Shown: piece after piece, positions 47,828-60,290 of the stretch
How positions within the stretch are numbered: the first letter of the stretch is position 1
Layout of the letters: every line of letters starts with the position of its first letter
Assembly (NCBI GenBank): GCA_903813345.2
Contig: CAIIXF020000002.1
Span: 7,833,555-7,897,554 of the forward strand
Direction of reading: 5' to 3'
From: Owenia fusiformis
Lineage: Eukaryota > Annelida > Polychaeta > Sabellida > Oweniidae
Length of the DNA: 64,000 bases
Translations under genes and position numbers: made by a program
Notes under the pieces: generated by a model
Database searches by the model: none
Seen by the model: only the letters and a program-made list of their open reading frames with translations
Told to the model about the DNA's origin: nothing

Positions 47828-50058
47828 TAGTTATGAACCAACTACCAAAGCAGAGACTATGTAGAAAAATGTAGAAATATCCTGTACATACAACTCGTTG
47901 TATATAAAGTATTTGTATAGGTATAAACACCTATTATGTTATTTATAAATGTATGTGTAGGTATCAGATTTGGTGGTCATGAGAAATGTATATAGAAACT
48001 AAACAATTCATGAAATTTTGATTTTGACTTAATTTTTTGTCTCAAATAATGCTGATGTGTAATTGTGTTGAGGTGAAAGTGGTTTTATGAGAAAAATTAG
48101 AACAATACATGGTTCGCCACAAAAAGTTGTGTTTCAACAAAAAAAATTATTTAGGTCTTATCACATTGAGATTACAATTTTGATAATTATAAAGTTTAAT
48201 TAAATTTCATTATGGTTGAAATATCTTGTTACGACCAAGAAAATAGGATACGTTATTAGAGCCATCATTTTTGTGACAAAAGTTCAGTGTCATCACTTGA
48301 CACGTGTAGCATTTCAATAAGTTGGTGTTATTTTTGTATTAGGGTAGATCTGCAGCTGATAAGAATTACCAATGATTAATGAAATAATTAACAATTTATA
48401 TATTTTATGTAGATATTTGCACATCATATATCAAAATCAAATCATTTTGTGATGAAATGTTTTAATAACATAAACTCATATTTTTGTACAATTTCTTTGT
48501 ACTTAGCTATCCTGTTTCACTTGACAAAATTATCTGATTTTGCTTGACATATTTTTCTTGTTTAACTTGACCTCTTGTTTCACCTGACATAATGAAATTG
48601 TTTCACTTGACATAATTATGACACTGTAAATTACACTATGGTTTGTTGGACCAAATAATTGTACATATGAAATATATACTGGAATATTTGGAATTAGATT
48701 TTAATAAAATGATGAACACAAGGTAATCACCAATATTAATTGATTTTTGGAAAATAGAATTTAACATTCTCTCATTTACCCAATTACTGTATTTGTCTTT
48801 GATATGGCGACCTTTTTAAATCGGTGAATTTTGGCGAATTACAAAAATTGCCAAATTAAACAGTCGTCAAAATCACAGGGAATATGACATGTATTTCGTT
48901 CGGTGCACTTCCAGCTAGAAGAAAGATATCAAGATGGCCGGATCGTTTAAATTGATAGAAAGAACAAGAAATATTGAAGAAATTTATATAAATAACAAGA
49001 AATATTGAACAAATTGTTATCAACAACACTAACAATGAGTATATTGAATTGGGTTGGATGGGAGGATGTCTGGGACACATGAGAACTGCCAAATTTGATA
49101 GATGCCAATAGGCCAAAAAACACAAAATCGCCAAAGTGCCAAATCAAAGACAAAAATTAACTCAATACCCTCTTGTGGTTCTAGCTACAAATACAATACA
49201 TTACACTCAAAATATATGACAATCTGAATTTCAAGACCAAGATTTCAATCCTGTGCATGTTTGGCAATTTGCAACAATATTGAGATTCAATGATCAAAGC
49301 CGGTGGAACAGAAATAAGTGTCCATTATGGATGATTATACCACGGACCTATATCCTTAAGAAACCGAGTCCCTTGATTATTGATGATGTCATTGGTCGCA
49401 TGTTGCAATTTGTCCCAATCAAAATAATCAGTGCAGTGTATGAAATAGCCTTTATATTAGTACGACTTGAGGAATCTATCTGGTTCATGTCCCACGATGT
49501 GGTCTTAGCCTACTTATCAGATAACGTTAGGGATAAAGTATGAGTATTGGGGTTTATGATAACTAATAGCCGAGGGTTGCATAGGCCCAAGACTATAATT
49601 TATCCTTAAACCCAAAAGTTTCACATCATTTACATGATCAGGATCACGATAGCCATGGTCAGACTGACCCTTAACATGATGAAATAGCTTTTAATTAAGC
49701 CCTCTGAAAATGTGACTGAAAAATAGTTAAAAGTTGTACCTTCGGAAAGGCCAACGAACAGATTTTTTTGATTTTTTCAGAAAATGTACCCTATGTATTG
49801 CTTTAAATGATAACAGCTTTGAACATTTGAACATGCTGGGTAAATTACTTGGCGGCCATTTCGGATTTTTTTAATAAACATTGTCATCAAAATTCCTGGA
49901 AAACCACTTTTCTGTGCAACTTATGGTGATCATTTTGCTCTTCAAAGTGCTATATTAATCAGTGTATGTCTTGTTTCTATTTCTATGAATTAATATAAAT
50001 TTCAAAGCTCTCATCATTTGCCTAGCTTTGTGTTAGTACGTCATTTTTTCGTTTATTA
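47828..50058. other. Intergenic sequence; possible small inverted repeat at 48791-49157
   Basis: ATTTGTCTTTGAT near 48791 recurs inverted ending at 49157, perhaps a 370-bp MITE. A 96-codon frame at 49253-49543 has no recognisable family and is not called a gene. Confidence 0.45.
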
Positions 50059-51047
50059 TATCACTGTGGTTCAACTGGAAACGAAGAAGTGTTGCTTCGA
50101 TCAGCAGGGCCGGACTTCTTGTTGATAATAATTTTTGTTTTCTCGATTTATCACCTTTATCCTTCAAATTTCAACTAAATGTTTGGTCCGTATGTAGTGC
50201 GTAGGTTACGATCTCGAAATATATAGTTATACCCAACAAACCGTAAAACAATTCCCTTGCTCAGAAAACGAAGACAGTTTCTCAGAGAAACGAAGACAGG
50301 GCATAGGTTTCTGAAGCATGAAACGAAGACAGCTCATCTGAATGTACTAAGTAAACGCAGAGTAAAAAAGAGTTCAACCCCTCCAAGACACCTGTAATGG
50401 GCTTTCAAGTGCAAATGTATGGTGTTAAAACTGTATCAAAATTGGACATCTTATATGTATGTGATCTCTAACACATAGAATAGCGTTTTACATACACAAT
50501 CCGTGTGATTTCATACACGGTTTGTTTGAGTTTGCACACTCTATGTTTGTAAAATCACACTTGTACATGCGTATTTGTGTACGTATGCATTGTTTAAAAA
50601 TGACATCGAACAGGGTACACAAGTCGAACAAATGCTTATGCGGCTCGCACAAACGTTTTTCCCTTCACAAACCATGATGTGCCGATCGCACCAAGGGCGA
50701 ACGTAATACCCGGATCGTTCGCAAATTGGCGTTCGGTTTTTTACCGCATCCGATTTGAATTAGCCAATAAATGATCGGATGTCGTGTCGTTTCTCGTTTC
50801 GTTTGGTACACAACTATGCCCCGGGTATTAAATAAGCCCTTGATCACACTCCTTGATGTATATATATATCTTTTATTGACTCAATAACCATGTCATGTAA
50901 ATGACATATCAGTCACTACAGTGTACAAAAAACTACAAACTACAACTACATACTACAAAACTACTTTACATCAGTTTCACATGTCAGGGTATGATATCAG
51001 TGTGGTGTATCCATAATACACGTGTTTTAAAAAATGTTTACATAATA

Positions 51048-51872
51048 TTAATCATTTTCCAAATTTTTAAAAGAGTGATATACAAATTTGGCTAAATGTA
51101 AGTTAACATGAGAGCTTTTACTAGACATAATAGTTTCAAACAGTTTATCTGGATCTTTGCACTGTTTCAGATCAGATTCTAAAGTTTCAAACAAAAGTTC
51201 TCTGTGTTTTAAGTTCTTTGTACAGCTTGTGATAAAGTGAAACTCATCCTCAATTACCCCACATTCACTACACAACCTTTCACTTGTGGGTTTTGGCTTT
51301 GGTTTTGAGTACCGCCCAACTTCTATCTGTAATTTATGTGAACTCATCCTGAGCCTAGTTAATGCATGTCTATACTTTTTATTTTGAATGTTTAAATATA
51401 ATTCTTTGGTGAAAGTATTTTTGAATTTTATATAAGTTCTAAGAACAGGAAAAGTAAGAATATCCTGTTTCCATTGAAGTGCATAATTACTTTTTAATTT
51501 CTTTGTGATCATTTGAATAAATATATAATCATCTTCAACATTTTGAGTCAACCAATGAGAGAATAAATCACATTGTTTTAATATGTCAATAACTTTACTG
51601 GACCAAGTGCCAGAATAACCTAAACCATTCATTTCAAGGTCATACAAATATGATTTATTGAGCATATTTTCTTCAGGTAATTTCATTAAACGCAGCCAAT
51701 ATTTAATCAGCTTAATGTTGAAACGAATTTTTAAAGGATAACGTCCTAGCTCCCCATGTAACATAGATTGGTTTCTAGAGATGTTCGAGATTTTGTTCGC
51801 GATGTTTTTCGAAATCTCGCGTGACTTCTGACTTTCTTTGGAGGGCGCCGTATTGTAGAAACCAGGATGCAA
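51048..51872 (-). pseudogene. Third LINE remnant: C-terminal region with zinc-finger-like motif
   Basis: 275-codon minus-strand frame, GELGRYPLKIRFNIKLIKYW early and ERLCSECG...DEFHFITSC near the end. The CxxC...H...C motif after a helical region is characteristic of the C-terminus of many invertebrate LINE reverse transcriptases. The polymerase core is absent, so this is a 5'-truncated insert inside the CACTA-like element. An AT microsatellite at 50861-50872 may mark its 3' tail. Confidence 0.75.
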
Positions 51873-52211
51873 ATGTCACGTGACTTCAAATCTCGCACCC
51901 TGTGTGAAGTGCAACTTGTTTGTGACAGCCTATGCGAGCGGGAACCATCCTATGCGAGTTTGAACTCAATGCATGTGTAAAATTGACACGTTCGTTCGAA
52001 ATTTACTTTGATCCATGTGTAATTCTTTCAGTATTCTATGCAACTTATAACACAATCCGTGTGACATTTCAACATTTGCTTTTGGATTTTTGGAAAGTGA
52101 TTGGAGTTAGTGCTAACTCTTGTGTGACACTTGATACAACCAGTGCGTGTGTGAATGAAAATAAGTTATGTAAGAAAATTAACTGTTGGTATAACATGGA
52201 TTGAAAATGGC

Positions 52212-52312
52212 ATACGATGATGCGAGTTTCGCATAAAATGATGCGTATTTCGCATAGTATGATGCGAGTTTCGAATCATATAGTTCGAGTATCGCATCAT
52301 ATAGTTCGATTT
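52212..52312. repeat. ~24-bp tandem repeat
   Basis: Four diverged units of GATGCGAGTTTCGCATAAAAT type inside the second CACTA-like element. Confidence 0.7.
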
Positions 52313-52719
52313 TTCCCATAGGTCATGTAATGTCCAATTTTGATACAAAATAAATTCCATACAAATGTGACCCTCCGTAGGGATATTACAACGTTAATGT
52401 ATGTACAGTACTAGTAAAAAAGAATGTCTTCGTTGCAAATAAAATATGTCTTCATATCATTGCGGAAAACGGAAATGGCTTTCGTTTCCAAAGCGAGGGA
52501 ACTGATTTGTAAATATCGAAATGATTACTTTATATATTTCTGAGATGTAATCATATTTCAAAATCAGAATCTACGCACAACATACATGTCAAATATGAAG
52601 TTAAAATTTGATTGAAAATGTGACAAAATCAAGAAAACAAAAATTCTAACAAAGTTCGGCCATGTTGAAACGAAGACATCATGTCTTCGTTTCCAGTTGA
52701 TCATCAGTGTATAGAATCC

Positions 52720-52848
52720 ATGGCGGCAAGATTATTTCATGACTTCAAACAGGAAGACACAGTGCGATATATGAGGCAAATCAGATGGAACAGCGCTAAT
52801 GAAACTTTTACCAACGCCTCATTGTCGCTTCTGAAAATAAACGATATG
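52720..52848 (+). CDS. Candidate first coding exon of an unidentified gene
   Basis: ATGGCGGCAAG opens 43 codons (MAARLFHDFKQEDTVRYM, RQIRWNSANETFTN, LLKINDM) ending on a whole codon directly before the strong donor gtaaga at 52849. Composition is less AT-rich than its surroundings and the start context is animal-like. It begins only 11 bp after the CACTA-like element's right end. I do not recognise the family and found no second exon; a shadow frame cannot be excluded. Confidence 0.45.
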
Positions 52849-53070
52849 GTAAGATTATTTGATAGTTCTATATTTATTTTTATTTAGATTTTATTTATTC
52901 AGGGATATCTAAGAAGAACAACAAATGTTTCTTGTTTCCATTAGAACCCTGCAGACACACATGTAAACTACAATTAACAATAAAATATATAGGGGTTATG
53001 CACTGGGAGGTTTTGAATACAGGGAATATCCCGAGGGATATACAATATATCCAAACCGACCGTGCATAAC

Positions 53071-53410
53071 TGGTGTATCTCATACTTGAGTGGGTTTAGG
53101 GTAGATATAACCTTTTCCACCTTTTTCAGATGACAAGATATTTATATTGAACATTTTCGTAATATTCTTTTTGTTCAATACAATGAAATTGTAACATTTA
53201 AACTTAAAAAATTTTAATTTTAAAATTAAAAGATTAAAACTTTTGATATTTAAACTTTTGAAAAATTCCCGGGAGCGGGATGGATATATTATATCTGCCC
53301 GCATTTGGCCTGGAGCGGGACATATACAATATATCCTGCCCGCTCCTCAGATACGATATATATTCCCGGGTGATATCTACCCCAAACCCACTCAAGTATG
53401 AGATACGTGA
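53071..53410. mobile_element. ~340-bp MITE with ~36-bp inverted repeats
   Basis: GTATCTCATACTTGAGTGGG and the following TTTAGGGTAGATAT recur inverted at 53372-53407. Interior is palindromic, with GGAGCGGGA, TATATCCTGCCCGCTCC-type motifs and CCCGGG. Confidence 0.75.
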
Positions 53411-53589
53411 CAATACATATCATAAAATTAGAATTTGTAAACGGTACATTAATAGTTGTAAAAATAATATATGTCTAGACTAGGCTATAAAATAAACTTG
53501 ACTGTCAAACTTACATTATTACCACCTTGCCGGGCCAGTTCTAGGGGTTTTAGTGCTAGTTTAGAAGGCGTTCATTTTACTATATCGAC

Positions 53590-53900
53590 CCAAGGAGGAT
53601 TGGCTCCCAGGATCGAAACTCGATATTTTCCAACAATGAAAACGTCGAAATGTCGTTATTTTCTGAAATTAAAACCGACTATAAATTCAAAATAAACAGT
53701 TCAAAAGATTCGAACCAATATCTCGATCATTTCTTGTGAGTTTTGGAATTTTTCGTTTGGAAATAAGACCAAAATTCACGATTTAAATGTTGAAGTGAAC
53801 AAAATGGCGGCTGTTTGAATTCGAATTTTGTATTACGACATACCCATATATGGGACAGAATATCGGTGGTGCACTCTGGGAGCCAATCCTCCTTGATATC
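53590..53900. repeat. Inverted repeat pair
   Basis: GGAGGATTGGCTCCCAG near 53595 and inverted CTGGGAGCCAATCCTCC near 53876 bound about 300 bp. Confidence 0.55.
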
Positions 53901-54060
53901 GACCTGAGAAATATGTGACGTCATAGTGGTGGTCCATATGGACCGGTCTAGAATATATTCTGGACCGGCAATTTTCCCCGGGAAATTAGATATCGTTCAA
54001 TGCGTAAGATTTTCTTGCTGTTTCAGTCCTGGTCGTTAACGGTGGTAATAATACTAATAA

Positions 54061-54185
54061 TGTCATTTCTGCGAGCAATATAGTTAAATATTGGACCTTG
54101 GGCCTTCGGCCCTCGGTCCAAAATATTGGACCTTGGTCCTTCGGCCCTCGGTCCAATATTTCACTATATTGCCCTTAGAAATGAC
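54061..54185. repeat. Near-perfect palindromic element with GGCCTTCGGCC core
   Basis: Arms GTCATTTCT...GCAATATAG..AAATATTGGACC pair end to end. The centre holds two copies of TTCGGCCCTCGGTCCAA. It could form a long hairpin in RNA or DNA. Confidence 0.7.
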
Positions 54186-54199
54186 GTTATTGTACTATT

Positions 54200-54680
54200 T
54201 ATTAGAGCATTTAAAATGTATAATTGCAGTTAGTCACCAATGACTAAGATGCGAGAAGGTAGTTACCAGTTTCACCACCAGGTGGCGGGTCAGATAGCAT
54301 GGCGGGTATAGTAGAAAGTTCCCTTTTACTTTATATTCATCTGTTTTAGTGGTTCAATTTTTACATCACCCTTATGTATCTAATAGTTATGCAAATTAGA
54401 ATATGTCCAGTAAAAGAAAATGTTATAGGTCCAACACAAGAAAAGATATTTCACTTTTTGTGATTTTATAGCATGGGTGCTATGGGGATTCTCCCCGAAC
54501 TAGAAGTCACATTTTCAAAGTTGTTGATAAACAATTTTCAGAACCATATATCTAGATGTACTTTTACATGTAGATTTTAAATTATGACATCACTTTGACT
54601 GAATTTTGAAAATTTAATTATGTAAATCAAGATTATTTCTACTCGCATCTAGTCTATTGAAGCAAGAAATTTAGTCTTGC
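54200..54680 (-). repeat. Interspersed repeat copy, inverted relative to 6130-6640
   Basis: Shares CCAGTTTCACCACCAGGTGG, GGGGATTCTCCCC and ACTCGCATCTAGTCTATTGA with the reverse complement of the copy in ATRX intron 7. Confidence 0.65.
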
Positions 54681-55989
54681 TCAAGACTGTATCCACCCCC
54701 CCCCCCCGTCACCTTCACTCTCTTTACCTGGCAATATGGAGACACACAACTATTAGATCCTTCCGCCGAGTGGGAAGACGAATAGATGGCGTTATAAAAA
54801 CAAAAATATAGTCCAATTATTGTAATTACATTAGCATCATCAGTGGTTGGATTTTGGTAAGTACATGAATGAAAAAGTGTGTATGTGTGGACCAACTCTG
54901 AGACATGATTTGATATGATTAAGGTGCATTTTCTTTAAAAAAATTGACCTTTTTGACCTGCCTCCATCTGTCAAAATCAGAATGACATTTTTTGACATTT
55001 TCTATAGATGGCGTCTTCAACAGGTGAGATCTTTTGATTTTCGTGGGGAGTTTTGATTCAAACTTTTTTGACTGACAGAGGACATACTGGGGTATGATGC
55101 AATGATAGCAAAACATGTCCACAAATCTTCGTTTTCTCTGGAAGACAGATCGTTTGTATGGGAATACGCATGTTATAACAATTAGTTGGGTTAACCCTAT
55201 ACAGTCTTGTAACCACTGATTTTATGCAGGTGCTGCCACCTTCCTAAACGGATCCGGAAATCATGAATTATTAATGAGGTTGGAATTATTTGATATATCA
55301 ATACACCAGACATGCTTTCTTGTAGTGAGTTTTAGTTAGTAATACTTTATAGTTAGTAATATTTTATGCTTTTAAACCTTTGTTAAGAGAAGGATTTAAG
55401 TTTAGAAAAGTATTTCTATACATAACAAGATAAAATCATGGAAATATAAGTGCAAGTATGAGGAACTATTTTCTTGGCAGTGAAGAGGCAATTTTACTAA
55501 CATAGCCATGTGCTGCTCTAAGAACAACAAAGAATCTGATTGGCTGATCAAAAGGTGTTAAGAGATAACCATCTAGCATGAATAATTCATATCAGTGTCA
55601 ACTTACTGGTGGTTACAAGACACTCGAGAGAAGGATAAAGGGGGGGGGTACAGGGTCTTTTAAGCAAGACTACAAGAAATTGCTTTTTAGATGAGCTTTA
55701 AAAGATTGCACTGTGGCAGATTCCTTTAAATCTAAGGGTGCCTTGTTAAAAGGTAATATAATGATTGGATTACAAAATATTTTTATTAAAATACACCCTT
55801 CTGCACACTTTGTTATCTTTTCTTCTTCAATAACTAGGCTAGACTAACTATTTAGTCAGTTACAATTATTATCTTGTGTTTGTTAAAAATATTAATGAAT
55901 AATGTTTTTCACAATGTGTACTTGAACGTACATGGTAACTTAATGAGAGTCACTTCAAACATTTATCATATTAGTAACAAAAACATGCC

Positions 55990-56440
55990 CTATCTCACAT
56001 GCCCTATCTGATTACATCATGAAGATTTCATTGTTCTATGACATCATTATCCTATTATTTTTGTTACCATGGTAACCGATGATACAACAAGGTGGAGCTC
56101 AGAAAAAATGCCAAACTTCAAAAATCAACAGTAATTTTATATGATGTTTGGACACTGTATTCATTGCTGAATAATGTGACATACTGTAAGAGGTTGCATG
56201 TATTATTTCATTATAAGTATATTCATTAATGTTCATAGTAACTGACATTATTCTTCCATCAATTCTAATCCTTCAAAGTAGTTACCAGCATTTTGTAAGC
56301 ATTTGTTATGCCTTTTCACCCAGTCCTGAAAGACGTGATACAGACCATCTTTATGAGCTCCACCTTGTTGCGTCGCTTGTTACCATGGTAACAAATATAA
56401 TAGGATAATGATGGCATAGAACAATGAAATCCCCATGGTG
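55990..56440. repeat. Inverted-repeat element
   Basis: GATTTCATTGTTCTATGACA through TTGTTACCATGGTAAC and CAACAAGGTGGAGCTCA (56027-56102) recur inverted at about 56355-56430. Arms of ~80 bp around ~250 bp of AT-rich DNA. Confidence 0.7.
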
Positions 56441-57539
56441 TGATCCTATATATCTGGGTTATATTGTGTGAAAAATCACTAAGAAAGGATAAAAATGACA
56501 AAAAGAGAGCCACAAGTCCAGAAATTCCTGATCACCCCTCGTACAACAATTTTTCACATAACCCAGTTATATTTTGTATTATGTAAATACAGTACCTGGT
56601 GAGCAATACTTCTTCACTTCTTTCCTCATTTAAACAGGAAATCAAACCCGTCGAGATAAGATCCGCTGTATGTCATTTTTAACGTCTTTATTCGATATTT
56701 TCAATTTCATGTTTGAAATTTCAATTTTCTTGAATTTTCACTTATCAATTCAAATTTTCAAATTTTGTCCAATTTTTTCAATTCTATGTTTGATAATACA
56801 TATTTCTTGTTGATATTACACTTTTTAATTCAAACCTTCAAAGTTTTTATTCAATTTTAGTAATGTTGTTTAAGAATAAATCTTCAGTGATTGATATTTT
56901 AAATGAGCAATTACACATCTATCAAACTGCGAAAAACAGCTTCGAAAACAGCTTCGAAAATTAAACATCAAACACCAAAAATCAAGATGTCAAACACTGA
57001 AAAAATCTTCCATTGCAAGATCAACAATAGCTAATTCGATGTTCAATTTTTAGGATTCAAAAATATTAAACTAAAAATTCCAAATGTACTTCCTTCAATT
57101 TTCGATCCAAAAGTTCAAACCAAAATGATAAAATGCTCGAACCAAAATTGAACAAAAGTTCGAACTAAGAAATCGACACTTACAAGCTATTATTCTATTC
57201 AAACAGTTCGGCATTCTGGAGTTCGGCATTCCCGATATAATACCATTACACGTACGTAAATTCAAAAAAATAATAGAAAATCTAGTTCTCACATTCTTCC
57301 CGCTACAGTAGTAAAATATTGATATAATGCGCATGCGCAAAATAACTTGCGGAATGAACAATGAGGCATCAAGCTTTAAAATTAGGACCGCATTGACCAC
57401 ATTTTTTGAGTTACCATGAATTATATTTCTCCTAAAAAGGGATGCTTTTTTATTTATTATTTATCGTCAACTTGTATTTGAGCTGTCAAAGATTACATTT
57501 TTACTACTTATTTTTATGATGATTAATTACAAGTTTATG

Positions 57540-58195
57540 GTACCCCACACAGGTTTTTGATAATAACTTTGACCTGTGATTTGAACACTTCCCCCTATAC
57601 TATTTGTTATACATAAACTAGAGGCAATTTCCAACATTGGAAATTTTTTTTGAGCCATATGTTAAATAAAGATTAAATGTTAGTAATTTCAAAATGCTAA
57701 ACAATGGCCAATATTTTACCAAATTGCTACATTGTTTCAATGAATATGCCCTGTAGTACATTTTAACATTTATGATTATGACAACAACCGGATAACTATA
57801 TATCTAGGGCAAGTATATTTCCAAAATAAAACTTTGTTGATGGACCTGTCTTATAGACATTCAGACTACCCATAGACTATTCAAAAATACTATAAAGGCC
57901 TACTTTTCACGGAGTAACTATAGTATTGTTCAAATAAGTGATGAGTAAATGAAATTGTTAAAACAGCAATTCTTAATTTTAATCTTATGACGTCAAATTG
58001 GTTAAAACGCATTAATAACACCCTTGGTTCAGTTGCTTGTGTTTTTTGTTATTGAAGTAAAATAAAAACAAAAAAATTCCAATGTTGGAAATTGCCTCTT
58101 GTTTATGTATGCTAAATTTAATAACACATAGTTTAATGTTAAGTGTTCAAATCGCAGGTCAAAGTTATTATCAAAAGCTTGTGTGGGGTACTAAA
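57540..58195. mobile_element. Inverted-repeat MITE directly upstream of the fucosyltransferase gene
   Basis: TACCCCACACAGG..TTTTGATAATAACTTTGACCTG at the left recurs inverted at the right, and AGAGGCAATTTCCAACATTG is also inverted (57620 and 58080). Arms ~120 bp. TA at both outer edges would fit a TA duplication. Ends about 77 bp before the start codon, so it probably forms the promoter or 5' UTR. Confidence 0.72.
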
Positions 58196-58271
58196 CATAC
58201 TCATAATCAAATTGAGCTAAAGGTACTTCGCGGCACTGTGTGATTTAATCTTTCCGTGACGAATTAAAAAA

Positions 58272-59231
58272 ATGACATTATGTGCGAGGAACTACTGTTT
58301 CAGATTATTCTATATCTTAATACCATTTTGTATATTCCTTTTGGTATATTTATACGCAAGTTGCGAAGGAGGAGTGCACCTTTTGAACCCAAGAATGAAA
58401 CAGAAAAAATCAAGATTTTACATTTCGGGTGAATATATTGGTCGCCTTGGAAACCTCATGTTCGAACACGCAAGTACATTAGGAATTGCAAGATCCAACA
58501 ACTTAACTGTGCTGGTCAGTGTGCAGAATGAACTACATACGTATTTCAATCTTTCAGTCATGCGTACTGAGAATGGAATACCAGAAAAAGCTGATTACAT
58601 TGGTGAGAATGGATGTTGTAGGTTTGCAAGTAATCTTATGGACATTAATCCTAAGCGGAATGTTACAGTTCACACATTCCTCCAGAGTTTTAAATACTTT
58701 CAAATGATCTCAGACGTTATTCGCCAAGAGTTTAGATTCCACACTAATATTAGTGAAGCTGCAGATATGTTTATAACTAATTTTACAAAGAAAGAGAGAA
58801 ACGTAACACTCGTAGGAATTCATGTTCGGCGTGGAGATATTCTACGACAGGATAAAATTGATTTCGGATATACTGTTCCAAGTACTTTATACTTCATCAA
58901 AGCAATGGATTATTTCAGGAACCAGTTTTCTAATGTGAAGTTCATTATTTGCTCAAATGATGAAACTTGGTGGGAAGATAACATGAATTTGACAAATACT
59001 GTAATATCAAAGGGCAAGGAACCCGTGGAAGATTTGGCGATTTTGAGTAAATGTGACCATGTGATAATATCAACAGGGACCTTTGGTTGGTGGGCAGCAT
59101 TCTTAGCAAATGGGACAACTATATATTATAACAATTGGCCTAGGCCTAACACACCACTTGCTAGTCGAGTTGTTCATGAAGATTATTTTATGCCACATTG
59201 GATTCCAATGGATGACAAAGGTTCACTATAA
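58272..59231 (+). CDS. Galactoside alpha-1,2-fucosyltransferase-like protein (GT11), intronless
   Basis: 319-residue type II membrane enzyme. Predicted reaction: transfer of fucose from GDP-fucose to terminal galactose in the Golgi lumen. A short N-terminal tail precedes a signal-anchor helix at residues ~11-29. The catalytic part has the GT11 landmarks GRLGNLMFEHAS (57-68), the GDP-fucose-binding HVRRGD (184-189), FIICSNDETWW (224-234) and STGTFGWWAAFL (267-278), plus several N-glycosylation sequons (N77, N93, N130, N170, N177, N280). Length is normal for animal FUT1/FUT2 relatives. No intron interrupts it, as in many members of this family. It starts at the first ATG after the upstream MITE; the N-terminus fits a signal anchor. 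Exact acceptor specificity cannot be told from sequence. Confidence 0.9.
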   Translation: MTLCARNYCFRLFYILIPFCIFLLVYLYASCEGGVHLLNPRMKQKKSRFYISGEYIGRLGNLMFEHASTLGIARSNNLTVLVSVQNELHTYFNLSVMRTENGIPEKADYIGENGCCRFASNLMDINPKRNVTVHTFLQSFKYFQMISDVIRQEFRFHTNISEAADMFITNFTKKERNVTLVGIHVRRGDILRQDKIDFGYTVPSTLYFIKAMDYFRNQFSNVKFIICSNDETWWEDNMNLTNTVISKGKEPVEDLAILSKCDHVIISTGTFGWWAAFLANGTTIYYNNWPRPNTPLASRVVHEDYFMPHWIPMDDKGSL

Positions 59232-59315
59232 CGACCTGGTGGTCCAACGTTCAGTATTCGTTAGAACAATTAGTATTCCTTTAATTAATGAATCCTTATG
59301 GAGAGTGTTAAATCA

Positions 59316-59337
59316 AATAAAGTTTACATTCAATAAA
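59316..59337 (+). terminator. Tandem polyadenylation signals of the fucosyltransferase gene
   Basis: AATAAA at 59316-59321 and 59332-59337, 85-105 bp after the stop codon. Confidence 0.7.
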
Positions 59338-60029
59338 GATATTCTGAATTTGAAATAGAGTAAAAACTGGCAAGCGAGCACTTCTGAAATTGAAACACAT
59401 CGCAGGACTGGCATGCGACAGTTTTAAAGGCAGAATCAGATCTATAGGGGGCAAACAAAATTACAAGCAACGTGTATAATTGACCTACCAATCTATTCCT
59501 TACAATCTGAAATACAATATCTCCCAAAAGATCCGCGGAAACCCCATTAAACATGTTAAAGGCAGAATCAGATCTAGCAATTACTTTGGTGCTTCATCTT
59601 GGAAAATATGGGCATTAGGTCTACATTTTAGTAATAATACAAAACATGGTCATTTGGTCAACATATTGATATAATAATTCAGAAATATAGTCATAGGGTC
59701 GACACTTCGGAAATAATACAAAAATATGGTACTAGAGACAATAATTACAACAATCAATATACCGTTGAACGTCAAAGGATAAAGAGTTGACTGCTGTGCA
59801 TTTTTACTCTTGGCATGATTTTATTTTTTATGTTTACACGTCCCCCTTACTTTGTCACAGCCTGTGTATGTCGTAATATGAATATATCATTATTGAGTAA
59901 ATTTTCGTCCAACACACTGTTTATCAAATAAATGCATCGTCTAGAAATATGTTACGTGAACAATGGAGTGCAATATAACGTATTGGATACACCAAAAATT
60001 TCAACAAAAGACCTCTTAACGAATATACA
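59338..60029. other. Intergenic sequence
   Basis: Short direct repeat AAAGGCAGAATCAGATCTA at about 59429 and 59560; otherwise nothing recognised. Confidence 0.45.
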
Positions 60030-60290
60030 AAGATAAACAGGCATAAAAATGATCAAGATGCGTTTGTCAAATGGATATCAAGCCCGGTTTCCAGAACAAT
60101 ACAGCGTTCTTCAATTTATAGTTTATATATTAACGCATTGAATAATTGATAAGTAATCAATATAATTCATCCCAAAAAGACACACAGGCATAAAAATGAT
60201 CAAGATGCATAAGTCAAATGGATATCAAGCCCGGTTACAAGAACACTACAGTGTTCTTTAATTTACGGTTTACGCAACTTGCTTCAAGTG
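60030..60290. repeat. ~147-bp tandem duplication
   Basis: GGCATAAAAATGATCAAGAT, AAATGGATATCAAGCCCGGT and GAACA.TACAG.GTTCTT occur at about 60040-60120 and again at 60187-60270. Confidence 0.75.

Larger units (their letters stand above)
50062..52709. mobile_element. Second CACTA-like transposon (CACTG ends, TAT duplication)
   Basis: The left end, CACTG then GTTCAACTGGAAACGAAG, matches the inverted right end, CACTG then GATCAACTGGAAACGAAG. Flanked by the 3-bp duplication TAT (50059-50061, 52710-52712). Subterminal copies of AACGAAGACA occur at both ends (for example around 50268, 50290, 50320, and inverted near 52420-52690). A LINE remnant lies inside; no transposase seen. Ends and family differ from the 8.3-kb element. 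Confidence 0.8.
52849..58271. other. Intergenic or intronic sequence with several inverted-repeat elements
   Basis: No further exon recognised. Elements at 53071-53410, 53590-53900, 54061-54185, 54200-54680, 55990-56440 and 57540-58195 are listed separately. C-run at about 54698-54707, G-run at about 55641-55648. Confidence 0.5.

Noticed and set aside
49253-49543. 96-codon plus-strand frame
   Set aside because: No splice context, no recognisable domain, and AT-rich surroundings; not enough to call a gene.
53471-53695. 74-codon plus-strand frame
   Set aside because: Overlaps an inverted repeat pair and has no recognisable features.
55004-55019. 16-bp micro-exon (tctatag, then ATGGCGTCTTCAACAG, then gtgaga)
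   Set aside because: Good splice-like borders but no partner exons and too short to distinguish from chance.
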